From: Microcosmobacter mediterraneus
Lineage (GTDB): Bacteria > Bacteroidota > Bacteroidia > Flavobacteriales > Flavobacteriaceae
Assembly (NCBI RefSeq): GCF_031846265.1
Contig: NZ_JAVRIA010000002.1
Location: 372,001-436,000, forward strand
Direction: 5' to 3'
DNA length: 64,000 bases
In this document: positions 25,629 to 33,645 of the stretch, one piece after another
How the letters are laid out: the number at the start of each line of letters is the position of its first letter
Numbering within the stretch: the stretch's first letter is position 1
Made by a program: the position numbers and the translations under genes
The notes under the pieces: generated by a model
Seen by the model: the letters and a program-made list of their open reading frames with translations, nothing else
Databases searched by the model: none
What the model was told of the DNA's origin: nothing

Positions 25629-28600
25629 GTGAGTAATTTCGAAACCATACAAGATAAGTTAACGCAATTTATAAAGCGATTTTACACCAATGAGCTTTTA
25701 AAAGGCGTAATTCTGTTCTTTGCTATTGGTTTATTATACTTTTTAATTACATTATTTATTGAGTATGTACTTTGGTTAAATACAACAGCAAGAACAATTT
25801 TGTTTTGGGCTTTTATCGCAGTAGAGCTAGCATTGTTTATTAAGTTTATTGTTATTCCGCTGAGTAAATTATTTAATTTACAAAAAGGAATTTCTCACAA
25901 AGACGCCTCAAAAATTATTGGAAACCATTTCCCAGAGGTTAATGATAAGCTTTTAAATGTTCTTCAGTTGAAAGATAATGCTGTACAGTCAGAGTTATTA
26001 TTAGCAAGTATTGATCAAAAATCATCAGAATTACAGCCAATTCCTTTTAAGCTTGCAATAAATTTTAAAGAAAATGTCAAATACCTAAAGTACGCAGCAA
26101 TTCCGATATTAATCATAGCACTCTCTTACCTTTCGGGTAAAATAGACTGGTTTAACGAAAGTTATGAGCGCGTTGTTAATTATAAAACGGCATACGAGCC
26201 ACCAGCACCTTTTCAGTTTTTTGTACTCAACGAAAACTTAAAAGCTATTGAAGACAAGGATTATACGCTAAACATATCTACCGTTGGGAATGTTATTCCA
26301 GAGAACGCACAAATTCATTTTAACGAGCAATCTTATTTCTTACAACAATTAGAACCAGGACAGTTTCAGTTTACGATTCCACAACCCAAAAACAACCTAA
26401 CATTTAGTCTTTCGGCAAATGATGTTAACTCAAAACCTTATGAAATAGAAGTTATTAAAACACCTTCACTATTAAGTTTTGATATGGTTTTAGATTATCC
26501 TGCTTACACCAAAAAGAAGGATGAGTTGCTAAAAAATCTAGGTAGTGCCACTATACCAGAAGGCACAAACGTTACTTGGAAGGCCAAGACACGATCTACG
26601 AGTAAGGTTAGTATATATGCAAAAGATTCGTTAGCGTTTAAAACAGATAATAATGAAGATTTTGAAGCTACCAAACATGTGTTTTCTAATTTTAGTTATA
26701 GTATCTCTACAAGCAACGATAACCTTAAAGATTATGAAAACTTATCGTTTTCGCTCAATGTGGTAAAGGATGCTTACCCTGAACTTAATCTGAAAATGGA
26801 AAAAGACTCTATAGATGGCAGAAGTCTATATTTTTATGGTCAAATAAGTGATGATTATGGCTTAAGCAAACTACAAATGGTGTATTATCCTGAAGGTTTA
26901 GAGGCACAAAAGCAACAACAATCTATAACCATAAACAAATCTAATTTTGATGAATTTGTCAGCGCATTTCCAAATCAGCTATACCTAGAAGATGGCGTTA
27001 ATTATGAAATCTATTTCCAGGTATTTGATAACGATGTAATTCATAATTTTAAAAGTGTAAAGAGTAGTGTGTTTTCTTATAGGAAACTCACTAAAGATGA
27101 AGAAGAGCAACGTAAACTTGAGGAGCAAAATGAAACCATAGAAGATATTAATCAAACTTTTGATAAACTACAAGATCAAGACAAAAAGCTCGAAGAATTT
27201 TCAAAAACCCAAAAAGAAAAAGAAGAGCTCAATTTTAATGACAAGAAAAAATTTGAAGACTTTTTAAAACGTCAAAAAGAGCAGGAGCAACTCATGCAAA
27301 ACTTCAATAAGAGGCTGCAAGATAATCTAGAGGAGTTTCAAAAAGAAGAAAAAGAAGAAGATCAGTTTAAGGAAGATTTACAAGAGCGCTTAAAAGAAAA
27401 CGAAGAACAGCTTAAGAAAGACGAAAAACTTCTTGAAGAACTAGAGAAATTAAAAGACAAAATAAGCAAAGAAGAGTTTACAGAAAAACTTGAACAATTA
27501 GCTAAGCAAAACAAAAACAAAAAGCGCAGCATGGAACAGCTGCTTGAGTTAACCAAGCGCTATTATGTGAGTAAAAAAGCAGAAAAACTTATGAATGAGT
27601 TGGATAAGCTAGCTGACAAGCAAGAAGAACTATCCAAGAAAGAAGGTGAAGAAAACACCAAAAAAGATCAAGAAGAGATAAATAAGGAGTTTGAGAAGTT
27701 TCAAAAGGATATGGAAGAACTCCAGAAAGATAATGAAGAGCTTAAAAAACCTCTAGAATTGCCACAAGACATACCTACAGAAGAGAGTATAAAAGAAGAC
27801 CAGAAGAAAGCTACTGAAGATTTAGAGAAGAAAGATAAGTTAGAAGAAAAGCCAGAGGAGGAGATGACACCTCAAGAGCAACAAGAGATACAACAACAAG
27901 AGCAGAACGCTCAGAAAAAACAGAAAAGTGCTGCTAAAAAAATGAAGCAGATGGCTCAGAAAATGGGACAGATGATGCAAGCAGGAGGCGGAGAGCAAAT
28001 GTCTGAGGATATTGAAATGTTAAGACAGATCTTGGATAATCTTATTCTATTTTCTTTTGATCAAGAAAACCTAATGAACCAGTTTAGGAATATTGATATT
28101 ACCAATAATCAGTATGGTAAAAAAATCATTAAGCAAAGTGATTTGCGAGAGCATTTTGAGCACATAGATGATAGTTTATTTGCGTTGTCATTACGCCAAC
28201 CAATGCTATCAGAAGCTGTAAACAAACAAATTACTGATGTGTATTTTAACATTGACAAAACGCTTAATGAGCTGTCTGAAAACAGATTATACCAAGGCAT
28301 TTCTTCACAACAATATACAATTACAGCAACAAACACTCTGGCAAGCTATCTAAGTGATATGTTAGACAATATGGAGTCTCAAATGAATCCAGGAATGGGT
28401 CAAGGCGGACAACAAGACATGCAATTACCTGATATAATTATGAGCCAAGAACAGCTTAACAAACAGATGCAAGAAGGGATGAAGAAAAAAGAAGGCGAAA
28501 AGAAGGGTAAAGAAGGTGAAGGTCAGGAAGGAGAGCAACCCAAAGAAGGAGAAGGTGAACAACAGCAAGAAGGTAAAGGACAAGGCCAAGAAGGAGAAGA

Positions 28601-29075
28601 TGGTCAGCAAAAAAACGGAAAAGAAGGTAAACAACAAGGAGAAGGTGAAGGTTCAAATGAAGAACTTAATGGTGAGTTATATAAAATTTACCAGCAACAA
28701 CAACAATTAAGACAAGCCTTACAAGACAGAATTGCTAAGGATGGAGAAAAAAGTGGCGCAGGAGAACTTATTAAAAAGATGGAAGAAATTGAGCTGGACC
28801 TAATCAATAAAGGTTTTACAAATCAAACATTACAAAAAATGATGGACCTAGAGCATCAATTATTGAAATTAGAAAATGCTACATTTAAGCAAGGGCAGGA
28901 TAATAAGCGCAAATCTGAAACTAACTTTAAAAATTACGAAAACACAACACCAAACGCTATTCCAACAGCAAAACAATACTTCAATACAACAGAGATTTTA
29001 AATCGTCAAGCATTACCTTTGCAACAACGCTACAAGAAAAAAGTGCAAGATTATTTTAAGATCAACAATGATTAA
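25629..29075 (+). CDS. Large DUF4175-type membrane/coiled-coil protein
   Basis: The 1148-residue protein has two N-terminal transmembrane helices (about 22-45, 52-77) and a third at about 153-170. An Ig/beta-rich extracytoplasmic part (about 180-480) is followed by a very long Lys/Glu-rich coiled coil (about 495-800). A helical segment with DILDNLILFSFDQENLMNQF-like pattern comes at about 800-935, then a low-complexity Gln/Gly/Glu tract (about 945-1015). This architecture is that of DUF4175 proteins of Bacteroidota, function unknown. The start is GTG (25629); an in-frame ATG is not available nearby. It overlaps ybeY by 8 bp. Confidence 0.75.
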   Translation: MSNFETIQDKLTQFIKRFYTNELLKGVILFFAIGLLYFLITLFIEYVLWLNTTARTILFWAFIAVELALFIKFIVIPLSKLFNLQKGISHKDASKIIGNHFPEVNDKLLNVLQLKDNAVQSELLLASIDQKSSELQPIPFKLAINFKENVKYLKYAAIPILIIALSYLSGKIDWFNESYERVVNYKTAYEPPAPFQFFVLNENLKAIEDKDYTLNISTVGNVIPENAQIHFNEQSYFLQQLEPGQFQFTIPQPKNNLTFSLSANDVNSKPYEIEVIKTPSLLSFDMVLDYPAYTKKKDELLKNLGSATIPEGTNVTWKAKTRSTSKVSIYAKDSLAFKTDNNEDFEATKHVFSNFSYSISTSNDNLKDYENLSFSLNVVKDAYPELNLKMEKDSIDGRSLYFYGQISDDYGLSKLQMVYYPEGLEAQKQQQSITINKSNFDEFVSAFPNQLYLEDGVNYEIYFQVFDNDVIHNFKSVKSSVFSYRKLTKDEEEQRKLEEQNETIEDINQTFDKLQDQDKKLEEFSKTQKEKEELNFNDKKKFEDFLKRQKEQEQLMQNFNKRLQDNLEEFQKEEKEEDQFKEDLQERLKENEEQLKKDEKLLEELEKLKDKISKEEFTEKLEQLAKQNKNKKRSMEQLLELTKRYYVSKKAEKLMNELDKLADKQEELSKKEGEENTKKDQEEINKEFEKFQKDMEELQKDNEELKKPLELPQDIPTEESIKEDQKKATEDLEKKDKLEEKPEEEMTPQEQQEIQQQEQNAQKKQKSAAKKMKQMAQKMGQMMQAGGGEQMSEDIEMLRQILDNLILFSFDQENLMNQFRNIDITNNQYGKKIIKQSDLREHFEHIDDSLFALSLRQPMLSEAVNKQITDVYFNIDKTLNELSENRLYQGISSQQYTITATNTLASYLSDMLDNMESQMNPGMGQGGQQDMQLPDIIMSQEQLNKQMQEGMKKKEGEKKGKEGEGQEGEQPKEGEGEQQQEGKGQGQEGEDGQQKNGKEGKQQGEGEGSNEELNGELYKIYQQQQQLRQALQDRIAKDGEKSGAGELIKKMEEIELDLINKGFTNQTLQKMMDLEHQLLKLENATFKQGQDNKRKSETNFKNYENTTPNAIPTAKQYFNTTEILNRQALPLQQRYKKKVQDYFKINND
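28470..28660 (+). repeat. Low-complexity GAAGGnGAA-rich coding tract
   Basis: Degenerate repeats of AAGAAGG, GAAGGTGAA and CAACAAGG encode alternating Glu, Gly, Gln and Lys in the C-terminal part of the DUF4175 protein. The purine bias opens long spurious frames on the other strand. Confidence 0.8.
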
Positions 29076-29478
29076 TTTTTACTCAGAATTAGAATTTACC
29101 CTTAAAAACGAGACTGATATTTCTGACTGGTTAAGCCATGTTATTCAAAGCGAAGACTGTAAGGAAGGCGAAATTAATTATATCTTTTGTGACGATACCT
29201 ATTTACATAAAGTGAATCTTAAATACTTGGATCACGACACCTTAACAGATATTATTAGTTTTGATTATTCAGTAGGAAAAGAACTACACGGAGACATCTT
29301 CATTTCAATAGATCGTGTTAAGGATAACGCTTTAGATTTCGCTGTTGATTTTAATGAAGAGCTGAGACGTGTTATGGTTCATGGCATACTTCACTATTGT
29401 GGTTATAAAGATAAAACCAAAGATGAGAAAAACGTAATGCGAGGAAAGGAGGAGTATTACCTTAACAATGCTGTTTAA
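29068..29478 (+). CDS. ybeY: Endoribonuclease YbeY (rRNA maturation factor)
   Basis: A 136-residue zinc-dependent RNase of the UPF0054 family, involved in 16S rRNA 3' maturation and ribosome quality control. The family core is HDTLTDIISFDY, GDIFISIDRVKDNA and the metal motif VMVHGILHYCGYKDKTKDEKNVMRGKEE. The canonical third His (HxxxHxxxxxH) is replaced around YKD, as in other Bacteroidota versions where the DH pair varies. It is translationally coupled to the DUF4175 gene by an 8-bp overlap and precedes mnmG. Confidence 0.93.
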   Translation: MINFYSELEFTLKNETDISDWLSHVIQSEDCKEGEINYIFCDDTYLHKVNLKYLDHDTLTDIISFDYSVGKELHGDIFISIDRVKDNALDFAVDFNEELRRVMVHGILHYCGYKDKTKDEKNVMRGKEEYYLNNAV

Positions 29479-29495
29479 TATTTAAGATTAGCTTG

Positions 29496-29503
29496 TATCT
29501 TTG
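29496..29503 (+). promoter_or_regulatory. Possible -7 box upstream of mnmG
   Basis: TATCTTTG matches TAnnTTTG and lies 18 bp before the parS-like site and about 97 bp before the mnmG ATG. The resulting leader would contain both the parS-like site and a dispersed palindrome. Confidence 0.4.
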
Positions 29504-29520
29504 CAAACGCTTTTAGTAGA

Positions 29521-29536
29521 TGTTCCACGTGGAACT
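29521..29536 (+). promoter_or_regulatory. parS-like ParB binding site 1
   Basis: TGTTCCACGTGGAACT contains the perfect 14-bp palindrome GTTCCACGTGGAAC, the ParB/Spo0J parS core of many bacterial chromosomes. It lies between ybeY and mnmG. An identical 16-mer in the opposite orientation is found at 31940-31955. Confidence 0.85.
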
Positions 29537-29543
29537 CTAGTGT

Positions 29544-29571
29544 TTTGTCATTCTGAATTTGTTTCAGAAAA
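29544..29571. repeat. Short dispersed palindrome (TTCTGAA/TTCAGAA type)
   Basis: TTGTCATTCTGAA-TTTGT-TTCAGAAA in the mnmG leader, between the parS-like site and the ATG. It belongs to the same family as the copies at 14195, 24254 and 31979. Confidence 0.65.
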
Positions 29572-29599
29572 GCAATATGAATGGTTTAAGTTATTAGTT

Positions 29600-31471
29600 A
29601 TGTTTAACGAAATATATGATGTTATTGTAGTTGGTGGAGGTCACGCAGGAAGTGAGGCTGCTGCTGCTGCAGCAAATATGGGAAGTAAGACCTTGCTGGT
29701 AACAATGAATCTTCAAAACATTGCTCAGATGTCTTGCAATCCTGCAATGGGAGGAATTGCTAAAGGTCAAATTATTAGAGAAATTGATGCTTTAGGTGGT
29801 TACAGTGGTATAGTAAGCGATACATCTGCTATCCAATTTAAGATGCTTAATAAGTCTAAAGGACCAGCCATGTGGAGTCCTCGAGTACAAAGCGACAGAA
29901 TGCGTTTCGCTGAGGATTGGAGACTTCTACTAGAGCAAACACCTAACCTCGACTTTTATCAAGAAATGGTTAGTGGTTTATTATTAGAAGGTGATAAATT
30001 AGTTGGTGTAAAAACATCACTTGGCATTGAGATAAAAGCAAAAACCGTTGTGCTTACAAACGGTACGTTTCTTAATGGATTAATTCATATTGGAGAAAAG
30101 AACTTTGGAGGAGGTAGAGCAGGAGAACGAGCAGCTACAGGAATCACAGAGCAACTTTTAGATATTGGTTTCGATTCTGGAAGAATGAAAACAGGAACAC
30201 CTCCTCGTGTAGATGGAAGATCATTAGACTATAGTAAAATGATTGAACAGCCAGGAGATATTAACCCTGAAAAATTCTCCTATTTAAATACTACTAAACC
30301 ACTAACGGAACAGCGATCTTGTCATATGACATACACAAGTCAAGAAGTACATGATTTACTCCGTGAAGGGTTTGAACGCTCACCTATGTTTAATGGCAGA
30401 ATCAAAAGTATTGGGCCGCGTTATTGTCCATCGATTGAGGATAAAATCAATCGGTTTGCAGATAAAGATAGGCACCAAATATTTGTTGAGCCAGAAGGAT
30501 GGAATACTGTTGAGGTTTATGTTAATGGTTTTTCAACTTCCTTACCAGAAGATGTTCAGTTTAAAGCTTTGCGTTCTGTGAAAGGTTTTGAAAAAGTTAA
30601 ATTCTTTAGACCAGGTTATGCCATAGAGTATGATTATTTTCCACCAACACAACTTAAGCACACTTTAGAAACAAAGCTTTTAGAGAGTTTGTATTTTGCT
30701 GGTCAGATTAATGGCACTACAGGTTATGAAGAGGCAGCTTCGCAAGGTTTAATGGCTGGAATAAATGCGAGTTTAAAAGTTCAAGAAAAAGAGTCATTTA
30801 CCTTAAAACGAGACGAGGCTTATATTGGTGTTTTAATAGATGATTTAATTACAAAAGGTACCGAAGAACCTTATAGAATGTTTACCTCTAGAGCGGAATA
30901 TAGAACCTTATTGCGACAGGATAACGCAGATTTTAGGCTAACACCAAAAGGATATGAACTTGGTTTAGCTTCAGAGAAACGTTTAAAACGCATGGAAAAG
31001 AAGCAAAACGCCTCGAGCGCTTTTGTGCAATTTTTTAAAGACACAAGCGTGAAACCAGAAGAAGCCAATCCTGTATTAGAAGCTAAAGGCTCCTCACCGA
31101 TGCGTCAATCTGATAAAATGTTTAAACTTTATGCAAGACCAAATATAGACAGTTCTGATGTGCGACAGTTTAAAGCTGTGGAGGATTACATTCAAAAGCA
31201 TAATTTAGATAGAGAGGTTATTGAACAAACAGAAATACAGGTCAAATACTCTGGATATATTGTAAAGGAAAAAAATAATGCAGATAAACTTCATAGATTA
31301 GAAAACATTAAAATACCGTCTAATTTTGATTATTCTGTTCTCAAGTCTATGAGTCTAGAGGCTAGAGAAAAGCTTAATACTATTCAACCCGTTACGATTT
31401 CTCAAGCCTCTAGAGTTTCTGGAGTTTCACCTAGTGATATTTCGGTTCTGTTAGTTTATTTAGGTCGTTAA
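29600..31471 (+). CDS. mnmG: tRNA uridine-5-carboxymethylaminomethyl modification enzyme, FAD subunit
   Basis: A 623-residue MnmG (GidA), which with MnmE modifies U34 of certain tRNAs. The FAD-binding YDVIVVGGGHAGSEAA starts at residue 5; MSCNPAMGGIAKGQI and the GTPPRVDGRSLDY block with its substrate loop follow. The C-terminal helical domain ends RVSGVSPSDISVLLVYLGR. I place the start at ATG 29600 rather than the in-frame 29501: this gives the family length, and the longer version would translate the parS site and a dispersed repeat. The next gene starts on the last base of the stop. Confidence 0.96.
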   Translation: MFNEIYDVIVVGGGHAGSEAAAAAANMGSKTLLVTMNLQNIAQMSCNPAMGGIAKGQIIREIDALGGYSGIVSDTSAIQFKMLNKSKGPAMWSPRVQSDRMRFAEDWRLLLEQTPNLDFYQEMVSGLLLEGDKLVGVKTSLGIEIKAKTVVLTNGTFLNGLIHIGEKNFGGGRAGERAATGITEQLLDIGFDSGRMKTGTPPRVDGRSLDYSKMIEQPGDINPEKFSYLNTTKPLTEQRSCHMTYTSQEVHDLLREGFERSPMFNGRIKSIGPRYCPSIEDKINRFADKDRHQIFVEPEGWNTVEVYVNGFSTSLPEDVQFKALRSVKGFEKVKFFRPGYAIEYDYFPPTQLKHTLETKLLESLYFAGQINGTTGYEEAASQGLMAGINASLKVQEKESFTLKRDEAYIGVLIDDLITKGTEEPYRMFTSRAEYRTLLRQDNADFRLTPKGYELGLASEKRLKRMEKKQNASSAFVQFFKDTSVKPEEANPVLEAKGSSPMRQSDKMFKLYARPNIDSSDVRQFKAVEDYIQKHNLDREVIEQTEIQVKYSGYIVKEKNNADKLHRLENIKIPSNFDYSVLKSMSLEAREKLNTIQPVTISQASRVSGVSPSDISVLLVYLGR

Positions 31472-31941
31472 TGGATAAAGTTATATTAAAACAAGTTGTT
31501 TCAATAAGACCAAAAATTGCTTTTGGATTACCTGTTGTTTTACTAGCTGTTCTTATTTCAAGAGAAGATATACTAGTAAGTATTCTTCTTTTTCTTTTAG
31601 CGGCAGTAATTTTTACAATATCTCAAAACCTTATAATTACTAAAAAGTTTAATAATTATTACAGGTATTATACTTTAGGCTTACCTGTTTTTAAAATTAA
31701 AAAATCCCTATTGTTTCCAGAGTATATATCTTTATTTAACCAAGGTTTTATTCAAACAAATCACGAAGGTTTCTCACCAAACAATCTTGTTGACACTAAA
31801 TATAAAATGTATACCATTAAGTTTTTTAAGGATAATAGAAACGACATGGTATTTCAATCAAGAAAAAAGGATTTGGTTGTTGGCTTAGGGAAGGATCTTT
31901 GTGGTATGTTAAATGTAGAATTATATAATACTCTAGAGTAG
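31471..31941 (+). CDS. Small membrane protein of unknown function
   Basis: I do not recognise this 156-residue protein. Two hydrophobic helices (about residues 17-33 and 35-52) form an N-terminal hairpin. A basic, beta-rich cytoplasmic domain of about 100 residues follows, with FYTLGLPVFKIKKSLL-like and FFKDNRNDMVFQSRKKDLVVG segments. The layout recalls membrane PH-like (DUF304-type) proteins, but the match is loose. It overlaps the mnmG stop by one base (TAATG), so it is translationally coupled. It ends directly at the second parS-like site. Confidence 0.65.
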   Translation: MDKVILKQVVSIRPKIAFGLPVVLLAVLISREDILVSILLFLLAAVIFTISQNLIITKKFNNYYRYYTLGLPVFKIKKSLLFPEYISLFNQGFIQTNHEGFSPNNLVDTKYKMYTIKFFKDNRNDMVFQSRKKDLVVGLGKDLCGMLNVELYNTLE

Positions 31942-31955
31942 TTCCACGTGGAACA
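31940..31955 (-). promoter_or_regulatory. parS-like ParB binding site 2
   Basis: AGTTCCACGTGGAACA is the exact reverse complement of the 16-mer at 29521-29536. Its first bases overlap the stop codon of the small membrane protein gene. The pair therefore brackets mnmG plus that gene, about 2.4 kb apart. Confidence 0.85.
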
Positions 31956-31978
31956 GTTACATAAAAAATGCTATAATT

Positions 31979-32005
31979 TGTCGTTCTGAACTTGATTCAG
32001 AATCT
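31979..32005. repeat. Short dispersed palindrome (GTTCTGAA/TTCAGAAT type)
   Basis: TTCTGAA-CTTGA-TTCAGAA with TTGTCG before and TCTA after, in the short leader of the methyltransferase gene. Fourth member of the family in this window. Confidence 0.65.
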
Positions 32006-32011
32006 ATTTCA

Positions 32012-32863
32012 ATGAACAACGAACCAACATATTTAATAGTAAAAGATCACTCTGTTTCAGGTGAAGAGTTTCGGTTATGTTACAATAAAGCAATGGATAT
32101 GTTGGTAACTTATCCACAACCAACTCTAGAGAAACTCCCTAATTATTATCAGAGCGAGGATTACATTTCGCACACAGATAGCAAGCGTAATGTATTTGAA
32201 AAGTTGTATCATGTTGTAAGATCTATTGCATTAAAACGAAAGTTAAAACTCATTAATTCATTTAGCCTTCAGGGTAAAAACTTACTAGATATAGGTTGTG
32301 GCACAGGAGATTTTTTAGAAGTTGCTGAACGACATAATTGGAACATTACTGGGATAGAACCAGATGATAAGGCAAGACATATTGCCAATTCAAAAACGAA
32401 TAATGCTGTTTTTAATATTGAGCATTTAGAAGAATTAGGTGAAAACAGTTTTGATGCTATAACCCTTTGGCATGTTTTAGAACACTTACCAAACTTAGAA
32501 GAACACATCAAAAAAATTGAGCACTTATTAAAAGATAACGGAAGAATTGTAATTGCTGTTCCAAACTACAAAAGTTATGATGCGACATATTACAAAGAAT
32601 TTTGGGCAGCGTATGATACACCTCGACACCTTTGGCACTTTTCAAAAAACGCAATAAGTAGATTATTTTCTGAAGTAAATATGATAACTGAGAAAATTCT
32701 TCCTATGAAATTTGATGCGCTTTATGTGAGCTTACTTTCAGAGAAATACAAATCAGGTAAAATGAATTACATTAAAGCCTTTTGGATAGGATTACGATCT
32801 AATCGTAAAGCAAAATCATCAAAAGAGTATTCGTCATTAATTTACGTACTAAAAAAGCAGTAA
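32012..32863 (+). CDS. Class I SAM-dependent methyltransferase
   Basis: A 283-residue methyltransferase. The SAM-binding motif I is LLDIGCGTGDFLEVA (about residues 90-104), motif II is GIEPDDKA, and ITLWHVLEHLPNLEEH is the post-motif typical of Methyltransf_23 (UbiG-like) enzymes. The N-terminal 85 residues hold a segment (TYPQPTLEKLPNYYQSEDYISH) seen in Bacteroidota proteins that follow mnmG. The substrate is unknown. It is separated from the mnmG pair by a parS-like site and a palindrome. Confidence 0.85.
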   Translation: MNNEPTYLIVKDHSVSGEEFRLCYNKAMDMLVTYPQPTLEKLPNYYQSEDYISHTDSKRNVFEKLYHVVRSIALKRKLKLINSFSLQGKNLLDIGCGTGDFLEVAERHNWNITGIEPDDKARHIANSKTNNAVFNIEHLEELGENSFDAITLWHVLEHLPNLEEHIKKIEHLLKDNGRIVIAVPNYKSYDATYYKEFWAAYDTPRHLWHFSKNAISRLFSEVNMITEKILPMKFDALYVSLLSEKYKSGKMNYIKAFWIGLRSNRKAKSSKEYSSLIYVLKKQ

Positions 32864-33040
32864 TTCTTATTTTAAAACTATCTAAGCGTGTTTATAGTAT
32901 AAAAACAATATAATACATTAATCAGGTTTTTAATCCCTTTACATCTTTCTATTGTAAAGCATATTTAATAGTTAAAATAAATAGTTTTTTAAAAAAGTAT
33001 AAATTATTACTATTAATTAAGAAATAGCAAAAGGATTATT

Positions 33041-33048
33041 ACATTTGC
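33041..33048 (+). promoter_or_regulatory. Possible -7 box before the OmpH-like gene
   Basis: TACATTTG matches TAnnTTTG, 24 bp before the ATG. A conserved -33 TTG is not evident. Confidence 0.4.
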
Positions 33049-33072
33049 CAAAAATTCAGAATATCAAACACA

Positions 33073-33594
33073 ATGAAAAATTTAATTATAATAGTTGCCT
33101 TAGCATTCAGTTTTTTTTCATGTCAGCAGCAAGCCAAAATTGGTTTTGTAGATAATGGAAAAGTTATTAATGCCTATCAAGAAAAGAAAGATGTAGAGGG
33201 AAAATATAAACAGAAGGACGAAACTTTTCAAAAACGAAGAGATAGCATGATTAGTGCGTACAGATTAGAATATCAAGAAGCACAACTCAAAGCAAGTAAA
33301 TTAAGAAACCAGGCTCAGCTCCAAGAACTATCTAGCGAAATTCAACAAAAAGAAAATCTTTTAACTCAAAAAATTCAGTTTGAGCAACAACAAATGCAAC
33401 AAGCCTTTAATGCCGAGATAGATTCTGTATTATCTAAAGTAAGAACGTTTGTTGACGACTATGGAAAAAGAAATGGATACACTTATATTTTAGGAAAAAA
33501 TGAAGCAGGAAGCGTTATGTATGGCAAAGAAGAACAAGATATTTCTCAAGCTATTATAGACGAATTAAACGCTAATTATAAAAAGAAAGAATAG
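33073..33594 (+). CDS. OmpH/Skp-family periplasmic chaperone, predicted lipoprotein
   Basis: The 173-residue protein has a signal peptide ending in FSFFSC, a plausible lipobox with Cys at about 17. The family start AKIGFVDNGKVINAYQEKKDVEGKYKQK is followed by a long charged coiled-coil hairpin (about 45-120) and the C-terminal GYTYILGKNEAGSVMYGKEEQDIS. Skp holds unfolded outer membrane proteins; a lipid anchor would tether it to a membrane. It is followed by a terminator that overlaps the end of holB. Confidence 0.88.
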   Translation: MKNLIIIVALAFSFFSCQQQAKIGFVDNGKVINAYQEKKDVEGKYKQKDETFQKRRDSMISAYRLEYQEAQLKASKLRNQAQLQELSSEIQQKENLLTQKIQFEQQQMQQAFNAEIDSVLSKVRTFVDDYGKRNGYTYILGKNEAGSVMYGKEEQDISQAIIDELNANYKKKE

Positions 33595-33616
33595 AAATTT
33601 ATAATATTACGCCATT

Positions 33617-33645
33617 AAAGTCAAGCATTTGCTTGGCTTTTTTTA
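33617..33645 (+). terminator. Terminator between the OmpH-like gene and holB
   Basis: AAAGTCAAGCA (33617-33627) pairs with TGCTTGGCTTT (33630-33640) with one G-U pair, then TTTT. The stem includes the last codons of the convergent holB gene. Confidence 0.75.

Noticed and set aside
27362..28710. Several 60-75-codon minus-strand and alternate plus-strand frames in the DUF4175 gene
   Set aside because: They are produced by purine-rich low-complexity codons of the real gene and give Ser/Phe/Leu-rich or Lys-rich nonsense proteins.
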